Below, one piece after another: positions 9,611 to 18,463 of a stretch of 64,000 nt of DNA. Where the stretch lies: positions 2,396,001 through 2,460,000 of the forward strand of contig NZ_CP092827.1 of the NCBI RefSeq assembly GCF_022533585.1, given 5' to 3'. The DNA comes from Pseudomonas sp. LS.1a (GTDB lineage Bacteria > Pseudomonadota > Gammaproteobacteria > Pseudomonadales > Pseudomonadaceae). The position numbers were made by a program, and so were the translations under genes. Each line of letters begins with the position of its first letter. Position 1 is the stretch's first letter. Below the pieces are notes generated by a model. It had not been told where the DNA came from, did not search any database, and worked only from the letters and a program-made list of their open reading frames with translations.

Positions 9611-10864
9611 ATGTCCCGAACTGTTTTCCGTGGGGCCACCTGTGGCCTGCTCTGCGGCTGGCTGCCTGTGGCCGGCGCTGCCGGATTCATCGACGACGGC
9701 AAGCTCAAATTGCAGCTGCGCAACGTTTACTTCAACGAAAACTTCCGCGACGAACAAGGCATGAGCGCCCGCGCTGCTGCAACTGCCAAGAGTGAGCGGG
9801 TGGAGTGGGCACAGGGCTTTTTGCTGGACTACCAATCGGGGTTCACTCAAGGCCCGCTGGGCCTGGGGCTCGATGCCCTGGGGCTTGTAGGCGTACGGCT
9901 TGATTCGGGCCGCGGCCGCAGCGGTACCGGCTTGCTGCCGGTGCATGACGATGGCCGTGCGGCTGACGAGTTCGCCAGTGCCGGGGTGACGGCCAAGGCG
10001 CGACTGGGGCAGACCGTGGTCAAGCATGGCACCTTGCTGCCCAAGACGCCGGTGCTGGTCTACAACGATGCGCGGTTGTTGCCGCAGACCTACCAAGGCA
10101 CGCAGCTGACCAGTACCGATGTCGATGGCCTGATCTTGACTGCCGGCCACCTGGACCGCTTCAAGCAGCGGGATTCCTCCGACAGTACGGGCCTGTTCCT
10201 GGATGGCTACAGCGGCGGGGAGTCTGGCGACTTCAACTTTGCCGGTGCCGACTATGCCGTCAGCAAGCAGCTGCGCTTGAGCTACTTCCACGGCCAGCTC
10301 GAACACTTCTACCGCCAGGACTATGTCGGCCTGGCCCATGACCTGCCGTTGGCCGGCGGGGTGTTCACCACCGACCTGCGCTATTTCAAGAGCCGCGACA
10401 GCGGAGCCGCTCACGGTGGCGAGATCGACAATGACATGTTCAGCGGGCAGCTGTCCTACACACACACCGGGCACACGGTCGGTGCCGGTTACCAGGTGCT
10501 CGACGGCGAGGCCGGGCTGCCGTACATCAGCGGTGCGACGGTCTACTCGTTCAGCAACGTGGGTATCGGCAAATTCATCGAGGAGGAAGAGAAAACCTGG
10601 ATGGCGAGCTATGCCTACAACTTTGCAGCAGCCGGTGTCCCCGGGCTCACGTTCATGGCGCGCTACCTGAGCGGCGACAACGGTCGCTCCGCTGATGCCG
10701 GGCTAAGCGAGTGGGAGCGTGACGTGGAGCTTGCCTACGTGGTGCAGTCCGGGCCGGTGAAAGGGTTGGGCGTGAAACTTCGCAACTATGTCTACCGTTC
10801 TGACTTTTCCCGAGGTCGCGACAGCAACCGGATCTACCTGACCTACGATATAGCGGTTTGGTAA
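9611..10864 (+). CDS. opdH: OprD-family outer-membrane porin (OpdH-like)
   Basis: A 417-residue OprD-family channel with a signal peptide (residues 1-24, cleavage near VAGAAG) and the family opening FIDDGKLKLQLRNVYFNENF. Alternating amphipathic strands follow, ending in the terminal YDIAVW strand with aromatic C-terminal residue. OpdH of P. aeruginosa serves tricarballylate and cis-aconitate; the surrounding genes make that substrate likely here. A gggcgcc-gct-ggcgccc hairpin (9561-9577) lies in the leader. A strong hairpin follows the stop. Confidence 0.85.
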   Translation: MSRTVFRGATCGLLCGWLPVAGAAGFIDDGKLKLQLRNVYFNENFRDEQGMSARAAATAKSERVEWAQGFLLDYQSGFTQGPLGLGLDALGLVGVRLDSGRGRSGTGLLPVHDDGRAADEFASAGVTAKARLGQTVVKHGTLLPKTPVLVYNDARLLPQTYQGTQLTSTDVDGLILTAGHLDRFKQRDSSDSTGLFLDGYSGGESGDFNFAGADYAVSKQLRLSYFHGQLEHFYRQDYVGLAHDLPLAGGVFTTDLRYFKSRDSGAAHGGEIDNDMFSGQLSYTHTGHTVGAGYQVLDGEAGLPYISGATVYSFSNVGIGKFIEEEEKTWMASYAYNFAAAGVPGLTFMARYLSGDNGRSADAGLSEWERDVELAYVVQSGPVKGLGVKLRNYVYRSDFSRGRDSNRIYLTYDIAVW

Positions 10865-10873
10865 TGCGGCGGC

Positions 10874-10904
10874 GCGAGCATGCGCTCTTGGAGCGCTTGC
10901 TCGC
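10874..10904. terminator. Hairpin between convergent genes
   Basis: Nearly continuous stem gcgagca / tgctcgc with an inner gcgctc-ttg-gagcgc. There is no T-tract. It lies between the porin stop and the end of the convergent EamA gene, so it probably ends transcription from one or both sides. Confidence 0.6.
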
Positions 10905-10926
10905 CAGGTGCAGGCAGAAGAACGAA

Positions 10927-11826
10927 TCACGCTCCGGACGGCTGTGGCGCTTTCTTGCCTAACCGGATCAGCTCGTTGGAGAAACACAGTCCGCTGAGAA
11001 TCAACCCGGCCCCAAGGTACAAGGTGTCTCGAGGTACCTCATTGAGGATCACGAACGCCAGCAGCGCGGCAAACAGCGGTTCAGTCAGTTCCAGTGCCTG
11101 GACCTGCGATGGCTTCAGGTACTCGATGGCCTTGGTGGTACAGAAGAAGCCGAGGATGGTCGGCAACGCAGCCAGAGCCAGCAGTGCCATGACCGCCGCC
11201 AACGAAAGCTCTCCGATGATGAACCCATCGGTCGCAGCTGGCATCAGCAGGTAAAGACTGCCGAAAAACAACAGTTGGCGAGTGAAATGCAGCCCCCCGG
11301 AAACGCCCATGCGCTTCATGGCAACCGAAAATGCGCCATAACCGCAGCCTCCGATCGAAGCGAGCACTGCGCCTTGCAGCGTGAAGCCTTGTTCCAGATC
11401 GGCTCCGAAAATCACGGCTATACCGGCTATCGTCAATCCGGCGCCTACCGTCGCGTTGGCGGTGATTGGGTCCTTGAGGACTATCCGTCCCAGCAGTATC
11501 GAAGAAATGGAGGCACTCGCCATCAGGATCACCACGACACCTGCCGCGGCGTAATGGCTATAGGCTGAGGTTTCAAAGTGGAACAGCACGAAAATGCCGA
11601 GAAAGGCGCAAACAGCGGCAGGGAGCCACTTGGCCGTATGCAGGGGCCGCTTGAGGAACATGAGCAAGGCTGACAGCAGCAGGCAGCCAAGTACGGTTTT
11701 TATCAGGGCGATGCTGCTGGAGCTGAATCCACTGTTCATCAACACCTTGCTGAGTACGCCGATCGTTGCATTCAGTGCTGCGGCGCAGAGTGCAAAGAGG
11801 ACGCCTTTGCCGAAATGAGATTGCAT
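10927..11826 (-). CDS. EamA/DMT-superfamily transporter
   Basis: A 299-residue drug/metabolite transporter with about ten membrane segments in two EamA repeats (roughly residues 8-140 and 150-285). The second repeat contains the conserved ALELTEPLFAALLAF segment. Such proteins export amino acids or other small metabolites. The start at 11826 (MQSHFGKG) is chosen because aaggaa lies seven bases upstream; an in-frame ATG at 11844 lacks a ribosome site. The gene follows the diguanylate cyclase by about 20 bases, so the two may share a transcript. The substrate is unknown. Confidence 0.8.
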   Translation of the reverse strand: MQSHFGKGVLFALCAAALNATIGVLSKVLMNSGFSSSSIALIKTVLGCLLLSALLMFLKRPLHTAKWLPAAVCAFLGIFVLFHFETSAYSHYAAAGVVVILMASASISSILLGRIVLKDPITANATVGAGLTIAGIAVIFGADLEQGFTLQGAVLASIGGCGYGAFSVAMKRMGVSGGLHFTRQLLFFGSLYLLMPAATDGFIIGELSLAAVMALLALAALPTILGFFCTTKAIEYLKPSQVQALELTEPLFAALLAFVILNEVPRDTLYLGAGLILSGLCFSNELIRLGKKAPQPSGA

Positions 11827-11849
11827 CAATACGTTCCTTGTCATTGGCT

Positions 11850-13361
11850 TTATACATTCGCCCCGTCGACATGCAGGCGATTGCGGCCCGCTTGCTTGGC
11901 GATATAGAGCGCCTGGTCGGCGCGTTCAATTAGCGACGGCGGGCTGTCGAGGGCTGTTCCATCGGAGCAGGCGATGCCGATACTGGCGGTTACTTGTCCG
12001 AAAGGGCTGCCTTCGTGAGGGATATGTTGCAAGGCCAGGCGCTCGAGCATCAGCCTGGCAACGACGGTTGCTCCATCGTTGTCGGTATCGGGCAGGATCA
12101 CAGCCATTTCCTCACCCCCGTAGCGTGCCAGCAGGTCGCGCGGGCGGCGGATGCAGGAGGAGAGCAGGTGAGCCATCTGCTGCAGACAGGCATCGCCAGC
12201 CGGATGCCCATAGGTGTCGTTGTAGCGCTTGAAATGATCGATGTCGATCATCAGCAGAGCCAGCGTGGTCCCATCTCGATGGGCCGTGCGGATCTCCTGG
12301 GTCAGCGCCTCGTCAAAGCAGCGCCGGTTGGCAAGCCCCGTCAGCGCATCATGCATCGCTTGGCGTTCGAGCTGTTGGTTGCTCTCAAGCAACTGCTGTT
12401 GGGTCAGTCGCAGTTCGTTTTCGACCGCGCTTCGCCGGCTCATGGCTCGAATCAGCAGCCAGCCGATGGTTCCGGTCAGTGCGAGCAGCGCAGCGACCAC
12501 CAGCGACGACAGCAGCGCCTCGAGCCGCCAGGCTGCAAGTGCTTCCTGCTTGCCCAGCGCGACCGTTGTCACCAAGGGTAGCTTGTCACTCTTGCGAAAC
12601 GCATAGAGGCGTTCTACGCCGTCCAGGCTGGAGGTGAATGACGCGGTGCCGGCTGACTGGTCGATGAGGTACTTGGCGAAGATTGGCGACTTCGAAAAGT
12701 TGCGCCCCATGTCCTGTTCCCGAAACGGATAGCGCACCAGCATGGAACCGTTGGTAAAGGCCAGCCCGATGGCACCGTCATGGCCGACGTCCAGCTTGCC
12801 GAAAAGTTGCAGGAAGTTTTCCACGCCGAGCGTCATGGCAACAACGCCGGCGAATTCACCGCGGCCGTCGTTGAATCGCCTGCTGATGGTGATCACCCAT
12901 TCCTGAGTGACGCGGCTTCGGATTGGCAAGCCGATGAAGGGGGCGCGGGACGGGTCGTCACGGTGGTGGATAAAAAAGGCCCGGTCGCTGCTGTTGGCGC
13001 CGACGGGAGTCGGACGGTTGGACGACATGAGCCAGCGCCCATCCTTGGCATAGATGGTGATGCCGCTCATTGGCGGCATCAATGGTTGCTGACGCTTGAC
13101 CAGCTGACCCAGCCGTTCGATCTGTGCAGGTTCGGTGCCCTCGGTTTCCAGGCGCTCGACCAGCCCGAGCAACAGCATTGAGCTCTGCCGGACGATACCT
13201 TCCGAATAGGTGGACAGTGCCTGGGTCAGGTTCAGGCCATGGACATTGATGTCTTCCAGGGCGCGCTCGCGAGAGGCCATGACCTTCCACAGCGTTAGCG
13301 AGGCGAGAGAACAACCTATGACCGATAGCAGTAGCACAACAAGGTGGATGTCACGCTTCAC
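11850..13361 (-). CDS. Membrane-bound diguanylate cyclase with extracytoplasmic sensor
   Basis: A 503-residue protein with an N-terminal membrane anchor, a periplasmic dCache-like sensor (about residues 35-280), a second membrane helix (about 285-305) and a GGDEF domain. The active-site loop reads GGEEM (415-419) rather than GGEEF; the last position tolerates variation, so synthesis of cyclic-di-GMP is still expected. An RPRD inhibitory-site motif precedes it (406-409). The periplasmic domain resembles ligand-binding sensors, and its ligand is unknown. It lies upstream of the EamA exporter on the same strand. Confidence 0.88.
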   Translation of the reverse strand: MKRDIHLVVLLLSVIGCSLASLTLWKVMASRERALEDINVHGLNLTQALSTYSEGIVRQSSMLLLGLVERLETEGTEPAQIERLGQLVKRQQPLMPPMSGITIYAKDGRWLMSSNRPTPVGANSSDRAFFIHHRDDPSRAPFIGLPIRSRVTQEWVITISRRFNDGRGEFAGVVAMTLGVENFLQLFGKLDVGHDGAIGLAFTNGSMLVRYPFREQDMGRNFSKSPIFAKYLIDQSAGTASFTSSLDGVERLYAFRKSDKLPLVTTVALGKQEALAAWRLEALLSSLVVAALLALTGTIGWLLIRAMSRRSAVENELRLTQQQLLESNQQLERQAMHDALTGLANRRCFDEALTQEIRTAHRDGTTLALLMIDIDHFKRYNDTYGHPAGDACLQQMAHLLSSCIRRPRDLLARYGGEEMAVILPDTDNDGATVVARLMLERLALQHIPHEGSPFGQVTASIGIACSDGTALDSPPSLIERADQALYIAKQAGRNRLHVDGANV

Positions 13362-13532
13362 GTCAATTCACACGCCTTTTTCCCTAAAGACCAAGCTCAG
13401 CGCCGACACGCTGTAACTAACCAAACGGTCAGGATGTAACTATCTGGTCCATGCCCAAAAATATAGCACCTAAATTATTGGAATGTCCGACAGAATTACG
13501 CGAGCTGAAGTTTTCCTTGAGGGCGCGAGTCG

Positions 13533-14633
13533 TTATCTTCCAGCCGGGTTTTCAGAAGAGCCAGCATGGTAATCAGGCAAGTAACCCTGGACGTAGCGCA
13601 CGGTCTTCTCCAGCGTTCGCGCCATGTCGGGATGTGCCAGCTGATACTTTCGTTCCAATTGCTGGCTGTTACGCATGTCGAAGCGCTGTGTCTGAATGAA
13701 GTTCAATGACTCGGCGCTGATCGCGAATCGGGCCGCCAGTCCGGGAATCATCAATAGCCACTTGAGCAACCCTATCGGTACATGGCGGCGGGGGGCCTTG
13801 ATCTTCAGCGTTTTTGCCAGTTGTTCGAGCATACCCTGCAAGTTCGGGGTGTGCTCATAGAGCGCCAGGACCTCCCGGTTGGCCATCGAGGGATCGAACG
13901 CCACGCAGGTCATCATCATCACCAGGTAGTCGACGCTGACCAATGGCAACCAGTGCCTGGCGGAACCGGGGATAGCCTTGAACCGGCCCAGGGCCAGATT
14001 TCGAATCAGTTCGGCCAGGGGTTGTCCTTCAGGGATGTGCCCACTCTCGCTGTGGCCACACACCGTGGCGGGATGAACGATGGAGTAGTCCGCGCCCACC
14101 TCCTGCATGAAACGGATGACCGCAAAATGGGACTCCAGCTTGCTGCCTTCGTAGCCACCGGCACGGCTGTAGACTGCGGGCCAATTGGTGTTTTCAGGGC
14201 GCTCGTTATCAACCCCGATACTCGCAAGGTGGGTAAGGTTCTGCAGCATATAGCCGCCCACCATCAGTAATCGGACGCGCTGGCTCGCCGCGAGCCTGGC
14301 GACTCTCAGCGCTCCTTGTACATTGACTGCGCGGGCCTGCTCCATTGTCAGGCCCCAGGTAAACTGCGCCGCGAGGTGGAAGACAACAGCGGCCGAAGAC
14401 ACGCATTGCTTGTCTGCTTCACTGAGTCCAAGTCCCTCCCTGCTGATATCGCCTTCAACTGCATGGATATAGGCAGGGTCACCGCCCAGTCGGCTTACCT
14501 GGGCTCTCAGGCGCTCGATGTTTTCGGGGTTACGCATAAGTACCCGGGTCGTGTGCCCTGTTGCAGTAAGGTGGGCCAACAAGTGTTGACCCACAAACCC
14601 ACTGCCGCCTGTGACGAAGCATTCCACGCTCAT
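13533..14633 (-). CDS. NAD(P)-dependent SDR-family epimerase/dehydrogenase
   Basis: A 366-residue extended short-chain dehydrogenase. The Rossmann motif TGGSGFVG is at residues 8-15 and the catalytic YxxxK appears as YEGSK. The family includes sugar epimerases, dihydroflavonol-type reductases and hydroxysteroid dehydrogenases, and nothing here fixes the substrate. It is divergent from a MerR regulator, and the intergenic region holds a MerR-type promoter for this gene, so its expression is probably induced by a compound sensed by MerR. Confidence 0.8.
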   Translation of the reverse strand: MSVECFVTGGSGFVGQHLLAHLTATGHTTRVLMRNPENIERLRAQVSRLGGDPAYIHAVEGDISREGLGLSEADKQCVSSAAVVFHLAAQFTWGLTMEQARAVNVQGALRVARLAASQRVRLLMVGGYMLQNLTHLASIGVDNERPENTNWPAVYSRAGGYEGSKLESHFAVIRFMQEVGADYSIVHPATVCGHSESGHIPEGQPLAELIRNLALGRFKAIPGSARHWLPLVSVDYLVMMMTCVAFDPSMANREVLALYEHTPNLQGMLEQLAKTLKIKAPRRHVPIGLLKWLLMIPGLAARFAISAESLNFIQTQRFDMRNSQQLERKYQLAHPDMARTLEKTVRYVQGYLPDYHAGSSENPAGR

Positions 14634-14663
14634 GTCTGAACCCTTGTATGGATGATTGGCGCA

Positions 14664-14694
14664 GGCTAAGGTGTAGAGCGTACTCTACAGTCAA
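14664..14694 (-). promoter_or_regulatory. MerR-type promoter and operator for the SDR gene
   Basis: On the minus strand, ttgact (14694-14689) and ttagcc (14669-14664) are separated by 19 bases. Between them lies the dyad tgtagag-cgta-ctctaca (14672-14689 on the plus strand). A stretched spacer with a centred dyad is the signature of promoters activated by MerR proteins, and the merR gene starts 13 bases away on the other strand. Confidence 0.68.
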
Positions 14695-14706
14695 GGGATT
14701 TTTGCT

Positions 14707-15096
14707 GTGAATATTGGTGAGTTGGAGCGCCGCAGTGGAATCGGCCGCCATACAGTGCGTTATTACGAGCAACTCGGGCTAATCGTGGCCCATCGACAAG
14801 CCAACAACTACCGCAGCTATAGCGACCAGACCATTGTTGATCTGGCCTTTATCCAGAGTGCCCAGAGCGGCGGTTTTTCACTCGCCGAGATCGGCGACAT
14901 CCTTGCAGCCAAGCGGGGCAATACGATCGATTGCGCGCAAGGCGCGGTCCTCGTCGCCAGCAAGATGGCCGAAATTCAAGCGAAGATCACCACGCTGCAG
15001 GCCGCCTATGTGTTTCTCGACGCGGAGCGTGCAAAGCTTGAAGCCAGCGCCATTGCCAACGGACTGACTGTTCCTCAGTTTCCTGCCCAGCTTTAA
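14707..15096 (+). CDS. MerR-family transcriptional regulator
   Basis: A 129-residue MerR protein with the N-terminal winged helix (IGELERRSGIGRHTVRYYEQ) and a C-terminal coiled-coil dimerisation helix. It begins with GTG at 14707. There are no C-terminal cysteine pairs of the CueR/ZntR/MerR metal type, so it probably senses an organic or redox signal. It is likely to control the divergent SDR gene through the dyad at 14672-14689. The C-terminal region is short, so no separate ligand domain is present. Confidence 0.85.
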   Translation: MNIGELERRSGIGRHTVRYYEQLGLIVAHRQANNYRSYSDQTIVDLAFIQSAQSGGFSLAEIGDILAAKRGNTIDCAQGAVLVASKMAEIQAKITTLQAAYVFLDAERAKLEASAIANGLTVPQFPAQL

Positions 15097-15155
15097 GGCC
15101 GATGGTGTCCGCGTATTTCTAAGCGGACGCGATCACCCTTATCGCCAGGATTTTC

Positions 15156-15326
15156 ATGCGCCAACGAAGCTCTTGCCCGACACCATTCAAAGCCCAGGTC
15201 GATCCGGAATGCCTGCAACCTGGCGCAACCGTGTCCAGTGTCGCCATCAGCCATGGCATCAACGCCACCGTCAAATCCTGCGACGGTTACTTCATGCAGG
15301 GCGATCTGGATATTTCGTCTGTTTAG
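15156..15326 (+). pseudogene. IS66-family TnpA (orf1) remnant
   Basis: Reading from the ATG at 15156, the translation carries the IS66 TnpA signature TPFKAQVDPECLQPGATVS followed by SVAISHGINATV, the N-terminal helix-turn-helix of that small protein. After INATV the expected RKWLP continuation is lost and the frame ends at 15326. No TnpB or TnpC genes or clear terminal repeats are visible. It abuts the metal-resistance block and marks a past insertion or recombination event. The homology covers about 120 bases. Confidence 0.7.
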
Positions 15327-15612
15327 CGGGTAGACCATTGTGTTCCTCTTGGGTATTGCGAGCGCTGGTGTGCTGATGGCCACAGCAATTGTCATGCTCA
15401 CCCCTTCCACCGTGTTCATGTCCGCCATTCCCATGTCCACGGTGCATGAAAAAGTGCATCAGTGGACAGGCCAGTAGCAGCAGGAATGGCAGATATGGAA
15501 GGACGTGAGCCCTATGCTCGGTGAACAGGAAATAGCCCGCGATGGCCAGAAAACCTAAAAAGTACCAGTTGGTGCCCCGTGCGCGGTTCTGGGGCAAGTG
15601 CTGATGGCTCAT
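15292..15612 (-). CDS. DUF2933-type small membrane protein, histidine-rich tail
   Basis: A 106-residue protein with two hydrophobic segments (about residues 14-30 and 36-52) and a His/Gly/Cys-rich tail (HRGHGNGGHEHGG, then DNCCGHQH). DUF2933 proteins are commonly found next to copper or heavy-metal efflux genes. The start at 15612 is set by aaggag nine bases upstream; the longer frame to 15768 is not supported. It is probably the last gene of the minus-strand metal block. The tail suggests metal binding. The 3' end overlaps the IS66 remnant by 35 bases. Confidence 0.7.
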   Translation of the reverse strand: MSHQHLPQNRARGTNWYFLGFLAIAGYFLFTEHRAHVLPYLPFLLLLACPLMHFFMHRGHGNGGHEHGGRGEHDNCCGHQHTSARNTQEEHNGLPAKQTKYPDRPA

Positions 15613-15764
15613 GATGGCACTCCTTGGAGGGAACGGGAGTGAGGTCGTGACGCAAGGCCACTTCCAGTTTGGCTGGCGCGATCGTAGGTGTGAGCATAGC
15701 GAGCTGGAGCATCGGTTTACGTGTCCAATGCGTCGCAAACTCAGGTAGTGAATCGCATAAGGTA

Positions 15765-15983
15765 TCAAGGCAGATTCTTCCTTTTCAGTTGCCGTTCAAC
15801 CTCGGCCATGTCCTTGTCAAATTGGCGGACGCCTCGAAAAAGTTGGACACCGACCAGGACCGGGCACAGCAGGAAAATCGCTGCTATGACAAACGATTCT
15901 TCGGTCAGTCCCAACAGGTAAAGCACGGTGGCGATGCCCACAACACTTACGAGGAGGCAGATAACAAAAATCTCGCGCTTCAT
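15765..15983 (-). CDS. Small two-TM protein coupled to the P-type ATPase
   Basis: A 72-residue protein with two hydrophobic stretches (about residues 5-25 and 30-50) and a charged C-terminal helix ([14 protein letters not shown]), similar in layout to SHOCT-tailed proteins. Its ATG overlaps the ATPase stop codon (ATGA), so it is translated with it. No family could be named with certainty. The location suggests a role alongside metal export. Confidence 0.6.
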   Translation of the reverse strand: MKREIFVICLLVSVVGIATVLYLLGLTEESFVIAAIFLLCPVLVGVQLFRGVRQFDKDMAEVERQLKRKNLP

Positions 15984-18163
15984 GGCTTGGCCTCCTGACT
16001 TAAGCCAATATGGGCACGCTTCAGCATCGCGGAGTTGGCGATCACAGATAATGAACTGAGCGCCATCGCGGCGGCAGCGATGATGGGATTAAGCAATCCG
16101 AAGGCCGCGATTGGAATACCGATGCCGTTGTAGATGAACGCCCAGAACAGGTTCTGTTTGATCTTGACCATGGTTGCGCGTGACAGCTTGATCGCGGTGA
16201 CCACGTCGCGTACATCATTCTTGAGCAAGATGATGCCGCCGGTTTCCTTGGCTACATCAGAACCTGAGCCAATAGCGATGCCGATGTCAGCGGTGGCCAG
16301 GGCAGGGGCATCGTTGACACCATCGCCGACCATTGCCACGATCTGCCCTTCGCTTTGCAATTGACGGATCACTGCGGCCTTGTCGTCCGGCAAGACCTCG
16401 GCAATCACTCGCTCGATGCCGACCTGCCGCGCGACCGCTTCGGCAGTGCGGTGGTTGTCGCCGCTCAGTAGCACGACCTTGATGCCGCTTGCCTGCAATG
16501 CTGCGACGGCTTCAACCGCTTCGGGTTTAACGGTATCGGCCACAGCAATCACCCCGACCAAACGTTCGTCGACACCGACCAGCGTGGAAGTCTTGCCATC
16601 GGCTTCCAGGCTGACGAGGTGTTTCTCGGCAGCCTCGGTCGAAATGCCTTGGCGGGAGAATAAACGCCGGTTGCCCAGCCAGATTTTTCGACTATCAATA
16701 CTGCCTTCGATGCCGTGACCGGCGATCCCATTGATGCCGGTCGCTTTCGGCAGAATGATGCCGCGATGGCGGGCAGCGCGGACTATCGCTGCGCCAAGCG
16801 GATGTTCTGAACCAGACTCCACGGCGGCGGCGAGCATCATGACTTCGTTTTCCAACGCTGTGCCAAGCGGGATCACATCGGTCACGTTTGGTTCGCCTCG
16901 GGTAATAGTGCCAGTTTTGTCGAACACTACCGCACTCAGTTTTTCTGCCCGCTCTAACACCTCGCCGCCGCGGATAAGTATGCCGTTGTTGGCACCCTTG
17001 CCAACACCTACCATTAACGCGGCCGGCGTAGCCACGCCCAGTGCGCAGGGGCAGGAAATGATCAACACCGCGATAAAGGCTAATAACCCTTGTGGGAAAT
17101 TCCCCGCAAGAGACCAGCCGACCAGGGCCAGCAGTGCGACCGACACCACCAACGGTACAAAGTAGCCAGTGACCTGGTCGGCCAACCGTTGGATCTGCGC
17201 CGTGCTGGTCTGTGCTTCTTCGACCATCTTGATGATCTGTGCCAGTGCGGTGTCGGCACCGATCCTGCTCGCCTTGAAAGTGAGCACACCACTGCCATTG
17301 AGCGTACCCCCGATCACCGGACTGCCTGGGTGCTTGTCAACCGGCATCGACTCACCGGTCAGCATGGACTCATCTACCGTTGACTGACCTTCACTGACAT
17401 CGCCATCGGTGGGGATTTTTTCGCCAGGTTTGACGATCAGAAACTCGCCGGCCATAACGCTTTCAGCGGGCAGGTCGACTTCTTGGCCATCACGAATCAC
17501 ATGCGCGATCGCTGGTTTGAGATCAAGTAAGCGTCGTACTGCGGCTGAAGACTTCTTCTTGATGATTTCCTCCATGTACCTACCAAGCAGTACGAAGGCA
17601 ATGATGACCGCCGACACCTCGAAATAGACGTCGCGCTCGGCAACCTTGACCGGCAGGACGTCGGGAAAGAACAACACCGCGACGCTGTAGAAATAGGCGA
17701 CCGACGTGCCAAGGGCGATCAGGAAATCCATGTTGATGTTACGGGTGCGAATGGCGTTCCACGCCCCCATATAGAAACTCCAGCCACCGATGAACTGCAC
17801 CGGAGTGACCAACAGGAAAAGCCAAATTCCCCACGTGAACCACGGTAGCGCCTGGATCGGCACCCAAGTCAGCAGCGTCGCACCAGCAGCCAGCGCAATG
17901 AAGGCGCCCGCACGCAGCAGCGCCAAGGCCAGTACACCTGTGAGGGCGATGGTCACGCGGGTTTTCATCGCCTTCAGTTCACTTTCTGGCGAATCGAAGG
18001 TGCGCAGGCAGGTATCGCTGCAAAAGTAATAGCGGCGCCCGCCACGTTCTCGTGACAACGCTTTGGTCTTATCTACCATCATTCCGCAGATCGGATCTTT
18101 CGCCATTTTTTCTGATGCGAGCGCCTGCGGATGCTGGCTGTGCTGCATGTGTGATTCGTTCAT
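15980..18163 (-). CDS. Heavy-metal (copper-type) P1B ATPase with N-terminal YHS domain
   Basis: A 727-residue metal-exporting ATPase. It starts with a YHS domain (DPICGMM, Cys26, Cys48, Cys52) instead of the usual GMxCxxC ferredoxin-like domains. The transport site has the CPC motif (SCPCALG, about residue 371), which points to Cu+ or Ag+. TGES (about 268), DKTGTI (about 414) and GDGVND (about 614) supply dephosphorylation, phosphorylation and ATP-hinge functions. An aggagg ribosome site precedes the ATG. It forms a block with a methyltransferase-like protein and Met/His-rich proteins. It is named copA-like only by class; a silP-type role is possible. Confidence 0.9.
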   Translation of the reverse strand: MNESHMQHSQHPQALASEKMAKDPICGMMVDKTKALSRERGGRRYYFCSDTCLRTFDSPESELKAMKTRVTIALTGVLALALLRAGAFIALAAGATLLTWVPIQALPWFTWGIWLFLLVTPVQFIGGWSFYMGAWNAIRTRNINMDFLIALGTSVAYFYSVAVLFFPDVLPVKVAERDVYFEVSAVIIAFVLLGRYMEEIIKKKSSAAVRRLLDLKPAIAHVIRDGQEVDLPAESVMAGEFLIVKPGEKIPTDGDVSEGQSTVDESMLTGESMPVDKHPGSPVIGGTLNGSGVLTFKASRIGADTALAQIIKMVEEAQTSTAQIQRLADQVTGYFVPLVVSVALLALVGWSLAGNFPQGLLAFIAVLIISCPCALGVATPAALMVGVGKGANNGILIRGGEVLERAEKLSAVVFDKTGTITRGEPNVTDVIPLGTALENEVMMLAAAVESGSEHPLGAAIVRAARHRGIILPKATGINGIAGHGIEGSIDSRKIWLGNRRLFSRQGISTEAAEKHLVSLEADGKTSTLVGVDERLVGVIAVADTVKPEAVEAVAALQASGIKVVLLSGDNHRTAEAVARQVGIERVIAEVLPDDKAAVIRQLQSEGQIVAMVGDGVNDAPALATADIGIAIGSGSDVAKETGGIILLKNDVRDVVTAIKLSRATMVKIKQNLFWAFIYNGIGIPIAAFGLLNPIIAAAAMALSSLSVIANSAMLKRAHIGLSQEAKP

Positions 18164-18188
18164 TGCTGCCTCCTACTCGAAGCGGCTA

Positions 18189-18463
18189 TCAAGGCCTTCC
18201 ATGGAGCTTGGCGGACCGCCAGGCGAACAAGGTGCCGACCATCGCGCCCCATACACTCAAGATCAGCAGGGGCCCGACGAAAGTCGCCACACTGTAGTCT
18301 TGCGGAACTTGAAGACGACCAAAGTCGAGCCCGTGAAACAAGGCGCCAAGAAAAGCAATACCCTGCGCAGGTCATTGCGCATAGAGCAGCGCGCAGATTG
18401 TGCAGGAGATGGTCATGGCCATGGTCATGGCCAGGAAAGTCCGGTTCTCCAGAGAGCGTTCAT
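18189..18463 (-). pseudogene. Decayed DUF5676-like two-TM protein gene
   Basis: The ATG at 18463 overlaps the upstream stop (ATGA) and has an aggaagg ribosome site. As written it reads only MNALWRTGLSWP and stops. Removing one CT unit from the ctctct run (plus strand 18451-18456) restores ENRTFLAMTMAMTISCTIC and then ALLYAQ. A TGA at 18372-18374 follows, and the same frame continues PAQGIAFLGALFHGLDFGRL to a final GRP stop at 18189. The whole reads as one two-helix membrane protein of about 90 residues. Two lesions make it a pseudogene, unless it is two tiny genes. The DUF5676 assignment is inference. Confidence 0.6.

Noticed and set aside
8314..9723. Long minus-strand frame (469 codons)
   Set aside because: It lies opposite the CitMHS and porin genes, and its His/Gln-rich translation is typical of high-GC shadows.
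15093..15440. Minus-strand frame of 115 codons
   Set aside because: It overlaps the DUF2933-type gene and the IS66 remnant in another frame and has no ribosome site.
18372..18374. In-frame TGA as a possible selenocysteine codon
   Set aside because: The gene also has a frameshift near its start and no selenoprotein context is visible, so a nonsense change or two small genes is simpler.
18451..18456. (AG)3 tract as a phase-variation switch
   Set aside because: Three units are too few for typical slipped-strand switching, and the downstream TGA would remain.
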